Of a stretch of DNA of 64,000 nucleotides, positions 60,583 through 64,000 are shown one piece after another (the first letter of the stretch is position 1; every line of letters begins with the position of its first letter). Made by a program: the position numbers and the translations under genes. The DNA is from Bin75 sp965223955 (GTDB taxonomy: Bacteria > Nitrospirota > Nitrospiria > Nitrospirales > UBA8639), in assembly GCA_965223955.1 (NCBI GenBank), contig OZ245029.1:1550001-1614000 (forward strand). Reading direction: 5' to 3'. The notes under the pieces are model-generated. The model ran no database searches. It saw only the letters and a list, made by a program, of their open reading frames with translations, and was not told the DNA's origin.

Positions 60583-60613
60583 TTGACAGTCCGGCCTCAT
60601 TCTGTGAAACTAT
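60583..60613 (+). promoter_or_regulatory. Possible promoter for dxs
   Basis: TTGACA at 60583-60588 is a perfect -35 box; the best -10 candidate, AACTAT at 60608-60613, has a long 19-bp spacer. Confidence 0.35.
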
Positions 60614-60683
60614 CCGAGTACGATTATCGGCTTTCCCGGAGCGGGGAAAGCGCTCCTGCATCGCTCATAAGAAGGATACGGGT

Positions 60684-62579
60684 ATGTCTCTCCTGAAAGG
60701 GATCGAAGGGCCGTCCGATCTCAAAAAGTTGTCACCCGAACAATTTCCGGATTTGTGCCAGGAAATTCGTGACCAGATTCTTGCCGTGATCTCGAACGTC
60801 GGCGGGCACCTCGCTTCTAATCTCGGTGTCGTTGAATTAACCGTCGCTCTTCATTACCTGTTGGACACTCCCAAGGATTTGATTGTCTGGGATACCAGCA
60901 ATCAGACCTATGCGCATAAGTTATTGACCGGGCGTCGAGAACAATTTCATACCATTCGGCAATTTGGTGGATTAAGTGGGTTTTGCAAGCGGGAAGAAAG
61001 TGTCTATGACACGTTTAATGCCGGTCATGCGGGGACGGGTGTTTCTGCTGCGGTGGGCTTTGTGGCAGCCCGTGAGCAACAAAAACAATCGCATAAGGTC
61101 GTCTGCGTCGTTGGAGACGGCGCGTTGACTTCAGGGTTGACCCTCGAAGGTCTTCAGCAAGCCGGTGATGGCCAGAAAGACCTGTTGGTGATTTTGAACG
61201 ATAATCAAATGTCGATTTCGAAAAACGTCGGGGCGATATCCGCCTATCTGAATCGGACCATTACCGGTGAATTGGGCGTTCGCATACAAGAAAAGGCGAA
61301 TCGAATCCTGGAGACGATTCCCCGCATTGGCGGACAGGTGAAGAAAGTGGCCAATCGGGCTCAAGCGTTGGCCAAAGGGTTGGTGTTACCCGGGATGTTG
61401 TTCGAGGAATTGGGGTTTCGGTACATCGGCCCCCTTGATGGCCACACATTTGAATATTTGCTGCCCACCTTGGAGAACGTGCTCAAGCTGGAGGGCCCGA
61501 CGTTATTGCACGTGCTCACGAAAAAAGGATTGGGCTATAAACCGGCAATGAACGATCCCGTGTGGTTTCACGCCAGTTCACCCTTTGACCTCGACACGGG
61601 GGAGCCCAAGAGCAAATCCGCGCGGCCGTCGTATAGCAGCGTAGCCGTCAACACACTTATTCAATTGGCCCAGGAAGATCAGCGTATTGTGGCGATTACG
61701 GCTGCGATGTGTGAAGGGACGGGATTAAACGCCTTTGAAAAGATCTTTCCCGAACGACTCTATGACGTTGGGATCGCGGAGCAACATGCCGTGACGTTTG
61801 CCGCAGGAATGGCCACACAGGGCATGAGGCCGGTGATTCCTATCTATTCGACCTTCCTGCAACGGGCCTACGACCAGGTGATTCATGACGTGGCCACGCA
61901 GAATCTGCCGGTGACGTTCTGCATCGATCGAGGGGGGCTTGTGGCGCAGGATGGGACGACCCACCATGGGGTGTTTGATTTTGCGTATCTCCGGCATATG
62001 CCGAACATGGTGCTTATGGCCCCCAAGGATGAAAATGAATTACAGCATATGATCAAGTCGTGTATCAGTTATGACAGACCTGTCGCCGTTCGTTATCCTC
62101 GAGGCTCGGGGTTGGGGGTGAAAATGGACCAGGTCCCGGAAGTGTTGCCCCTGGGCAAAGGTGAATTGTTACGAGAAGGCACGGACGTTGCCCTGGTGGC
62201 GATCGGGGCGACGGTGCATCAAGCGATGACGGCGGCTGAGCGGTTGGAGCAGGAAGGGATTTCCGTTGCGGTGATTAATGCCCGCTTTGTCAAACCGCTT
62301 GATGGCGATTTGATCGGAACCGTGGCGAAGCAGGTGAAGTGTCTGCTGACCGTAGAGGAAGCCTCGGCAATGGGCGGATTCGGTTCCGCGGTTCTTGAGT
62401 GCCTTTCCGAGGAAGGCATTACCAACGTGCCGACGAAGTGTGTGGGGTTGCCTGACTGGTTCATTGAACAGGGACCTCAAGATTTACTCCGGGAGAAATA
62501 CGGCTTGACGGCAGACGGCATTTATCAACAAGCCAAAGAATTATTCACTCGCGTCTCCGTTGGATCGGTCTTGACCTGA
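60684..62579 (+). CDS. dxs: 1-deoxy-D-xylulose-5-phosphate synthase
   Basis: 631 aa. First enzyme of the MEP isoprenoid pathway (pyruvate + glyceraldehyde-3-phosphate, thiamine diphosphate). N-terminal SNVGGHLASNLGVVELTVALH, the ThDP motif GDGALTSGLTLEGLQQAG to NDNQMSIS, the transketolase-type pyrimidine domain (YDVGIAEQHAV, DRGGLVAQDG) and C-terminal domain are all present. ATG 60684 follows AAGAAGGATACGGGT. ispG starts 12 bp after the stop; together with shc, hpnG and hpnM upstream this is an isoprenoid neighbourhood. Confidence 0.97.
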   Translation: MSLLKGIEGPSDLKKLSPEQFPDLCQEIRDQILAVISNVGGHLASNLGVVELTVALHYLLDTPKDLIVWDTSNQTYAHKLLTGRREQFHTIRQFGGLSGFCKREESVYDTFNAGHAGTGVSAAVGFVAAREQQKQSHKVVCVVGDGALTSGLTLEGLQQAGDGQKDLLVILNDNQMSISKNVGAISAYLNRTITGELGVRIQEKANRILETIPRIGGQVKKVANRAQALAKGLVLPGMLFEELGFRYIGPLDGHTFEYLLPTLENVLKLEGPTLLHVLTKKGLGYKPAMNDPVWFHASSPFDLDTGEPKSKSARPSYSSVAVNTLIQLAQEDQRIVAITAAMCEGTGLNAFEKIFPERLYDVGIAEQHAVTFAAGMATQGMRPVIPIYSTFLQRAYDQVIHDVATQNLPVTFCIDRGGLVAQDGTTHHGVFDFAYLRHMPNMVLMAPKDENELQHMIKSCISYDRPVAVRYPRGSGLGVKMDQVPEVLPLGKGELLREGTDVALVAIGATVHQAMTAAERLEQEGISVAVINARFVKPLDGDLIGTVAKQVKCLLTVEEASAMGGFGSAVLECLSEEGITNVPTKCVGLPDWFIEQGPQDLLREKYGLTADGIYQQAKELFTRVSVGSVLT

Positions 62580-62591
62580 AGAAGCGGTGCC

Positions 62592-63770
62592 ATGAGGATT
62601 ACGCGAAAAAAAACCAGACAGATCCAGGTGGGTTCCGTCAAAATTGGGGGCGGAGCTCCCATTGCGGTCCAGTCCATGACCGTCCCGCATCCGAGTGATG
62701 TCCAGGGAACCGTCGAACAAATTCATCAGATGGAAGAGGTGGGGTGTGAACTGGTACGGGTTGCCGTGCCCGATCAAGACGCCGTGGAAGCCCTTCCCAA
62801 AATCAAAGCCCGGATCTCGATTCCTTTAATAGCGGACGTGCACTTTGATCATCGGTTGGCGCTCAAAGCAGCCGAAGTCGTGGACTGTGTTCGCATCAAT
62901 CCCGGAAACATCGGGCCGTGGTGGCGGTTGGCCGAAGTGATCAAAGCGGTGCAAGACCGGGGCATTCCCCTTCGGGTTGGCGTCAACGGCGGTTCGTTGG
63001 AGCGTCCACTGTTGGAGAAGTACGGGTATCCCACGGCAGAGGCCTTGTCGGAATCGGCGTTGAATGCCGTCCACGCCATTGAGGATATGGGCTTCACGAA
63101 CATGAAGGTGTCCTTAAAAGCCTCTGATGTCCACATGGCCATTGACGCGTATTGGTTATTCGCCCATCAATCGGATTATCCGCTTCACATCGGGATCACC
63201 GAGGCGGGGACGGCCAGGACCGGGTCCGTCAAATCCGCCATCGGATTGGGTTGGTTGTTATCTCAAGGTATCGGCGATACCTTGAGGGTGTCCCTGGCCG
63301 CCGATCCCGTGGAAGAAGTGAAGGTCGGCTTTGAAATTCTCAAGTCCCTGGAACTTCGTCATCGCGGAGTGAACGTCATCGCGTGTCCGACCTGTGGTCG
63401 GGTCGAAATTGACGTGGTGCGACTGGCCAATGAACTGGAAAAACGGTTAAGTCATATTAAAGTGCCCTTGAACGTGTCCGTCCTGGGATGTGTGGTGAAT
63501 GGCATTGGTGAAGGGAAAGAAGCGGATATCGGCATTGCGGGCGGACAGGGCATGGGAATTTTGTTCAAAAGAGGGAAGCTTGTAAAAAAAGTGCCGTCAG
63601 AAGAATTGATGGATGTCCTCATTAATGAAGTCGAGTTGATGGCGTTGGAACAGAATGACGCCCATGAAGAGGTGTCCTCCCCATCTGCTGCCTCCCAGGG
63701 TACCATGACGTCTCATGATTCTCACGATGCATCCGTGAGTCGTGAACTTCCCGTTTTGCCCTCACGCTAG
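62592..63770 (+). CDS. ispG: (E)-4-hydroxy-3-methylbut-2-enyl-diphosphate synthase
   Basis: 392 aa. Penultimate MEP-pathway step, reducing MEcPP to HMBPP with a 4Fe-4S cluster. Start motif VGSVKIGGGAPIAVQSMT; cluster ligands C265 and C268 (CPTCG), C300 and E307 (GCVVNGIGEG). The TIM-barrel plus C-terminal cluster domain is the compact bacterial type. A Ser/His-rich tail of about 35 residues (SSPSAASQG ... HDSHDAS) extends beyond the usual end. 12 bp after dxs, same operon. Confidence 0.97.
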   Translation: MRITRKKTRQIQVGSVKIGGGAPIAVQSMTVPHPSDVQGTVEQIHQMEEVGCELVRVAVPDQDAVEALPKIKARISIPLIADVHFDHRLALKAAEVVDCVRINPGNIGPWWRLAEVIKAVQDRGIPLRVGVNGGSLERPLLEKYGYPTAEALSESALNAVHAIEDMGFTNMKVSLKASDVHMAIDAYWLFAHQSDYPLHIGITEAGTARTGSVKSAIGLGWLLSQGIGDTLRVSLAADPVEEVKVGFEILKSLELRHRGVNVIACPTCGRVEIDVVRLANELEKRLSHIKVPLNVSVLGCVVNGIGEGKEADIGIAGGQGMGILFKRGKLVKKVPSEELMDVLINEVELMALEQNDAHEEVSSPSAASQGTMTSHDSHDASVSRELPVLPSR

Positions 63771-63832
63771 CTTGCCCAATCCACTGGAAGATTCTTTGCG
63801 GAAGGTCAGTTGTTGGGTTCTCCGCCGTCTCC

Positions 63833-63861
63833 TTGTCAGGGGTCGGGTGCCTCGTTATAAT
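63833..63861 (+). promoter_or_regulatory. Promoter of tRNA-Cys
   Basis: TTGTCA at 63833-63838, exactly 17 bp, then a perfect TATAAT at 63856-63861; the tRNA begins 9 bp downstream. The best promoter match in the window. Confidence 0.85.
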
Positions 63862-63869
63862 GTCGGGCG

Positions 63870-63945
63870 GGCGCCGTACCCAAGTGGCTAAGGGAGCAGT
63901 CTGCAAAACTGCGATTCAGCGGTTCGATCCCGCTCGGCGCCTCCA
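63870..63945 (+). tRNA. trnC: tRNA-Cys (anticodon GCA)
   Basis: Cloverleaf read by eye: acceptor GGCGCCG with CGGCGCC, anticodon stem GCAGT/ACTGC around loop CTGCAAA (anticodon GCA), T-loop GGTTCGATCCC. The discriminator base T at 63942 is the tRNA-Cys identity element, and CCA is encoded at 63943-63945. 76 nt including CCA. Confidence 0.95.
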
Positions 63946-64000
63946 TTTCGATTTCATCCTGTGAATCGAGTAAAAAGGGTCTCTGGAAAATTATGGCTGT

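Overview
The window reads as a chromosomal segment of a Gram-negative, hopanoid-making bacterium. I infer Nitrospirota, probably close to Nitrospira, from the combination of squalene-hopene cyclase with hopanoid accessory genes, a SmbP-like periplasmic metal-binding protein (best known from nitrifiers), a membrane-anchored five-heme cytochrome, a double-length ThyX-like protein, a HisZ regulatory subunit and Lol/Lnt lipoprotein machinery. No rRNA or other taxonomic marker is present, so the assignment is tentative.

Layout. 1-7350: polyprenyl diphosphate synthase (minus) divergent from the glutamate synthase pair gltB-gltD. 7350-15060: accessory region made of dispersed repeats, two inverted 113-bp arms, an AT-rich island and a very GC-rich LRR/Calx-beta autotransporter whose reading frame is broken at its N-terminus and at a G10 tract. 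15060-18310: small zinc-ribbon protein, a hypothetical protein, VapBC with an amber-interrupted toxin, a frameshifted threonine dehydratase-like gene and a TPR protein. 18780-23540: deacetylase-like protein, five-heme cytochrome, rhodanese, EAAP-repeat lipoprotein, SmbP, a terminator and a nitrilase-family hydrolase. 23587-29000: type II restriction-modification pair, decayed higB with intact higA, uppP, a HhH lipoprotein, a REP-transposase relic and an intact HigBA-like pair. 29038-35387 (minus): lolD, lolC/E, lysS, prfB (with the programmed +1 frameshift), lnt. 35716-42253: Na+-dependent transporter, ThyX-like protein, TPR protein, SAM methyltransferase and small proteins. 42509-44730: IS30-family element inserted in a genomic palindrome, a second AT-rich island and a solo IS end. 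44730-51980: serC, serA, hisZ, dnaB and a TPR lipoprotein. 52243-54655: type IV pilin gene followed by a low-GC insert and an almost identical copy of the pilin 3' end. 54898-58602: shc-hpnG-hpnM hopanoid cluster. 58685-60577: small island between 19-bp direct repeats carrying three tightly overlapping genes of unknown function. 60684-63945: dxs, ispG (MEP pathway, feeding hopanoid and polyprenyl synthesis) and tRNA-Cys.

Functional links. The isoprenoid theme recurs: dxs and ispG make precursors, the polyprenyl synthase and UppP serve quinone or undecaprenyl lipids, and shc/hpnG/hpnM make and probably move hopanoids. lolD, lolC and lnt sit together and mature or export lipoproteins; several lipoproteins lie in the same window. 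Several genes are broken (autotransporter, vapC, higB, threonine dehydratase, IS1-like and RAYT relics). The two broken toxins sit beside intact antitoxins. Homopolymer-type breaks should be checked against reads before being called biological.

Most novel-looking material: the three-gene overlapping island at 59094-60311, the possible phase-variable autotransporter between inverted repeats, the pilin partial duplication, and the tandem ThyX.
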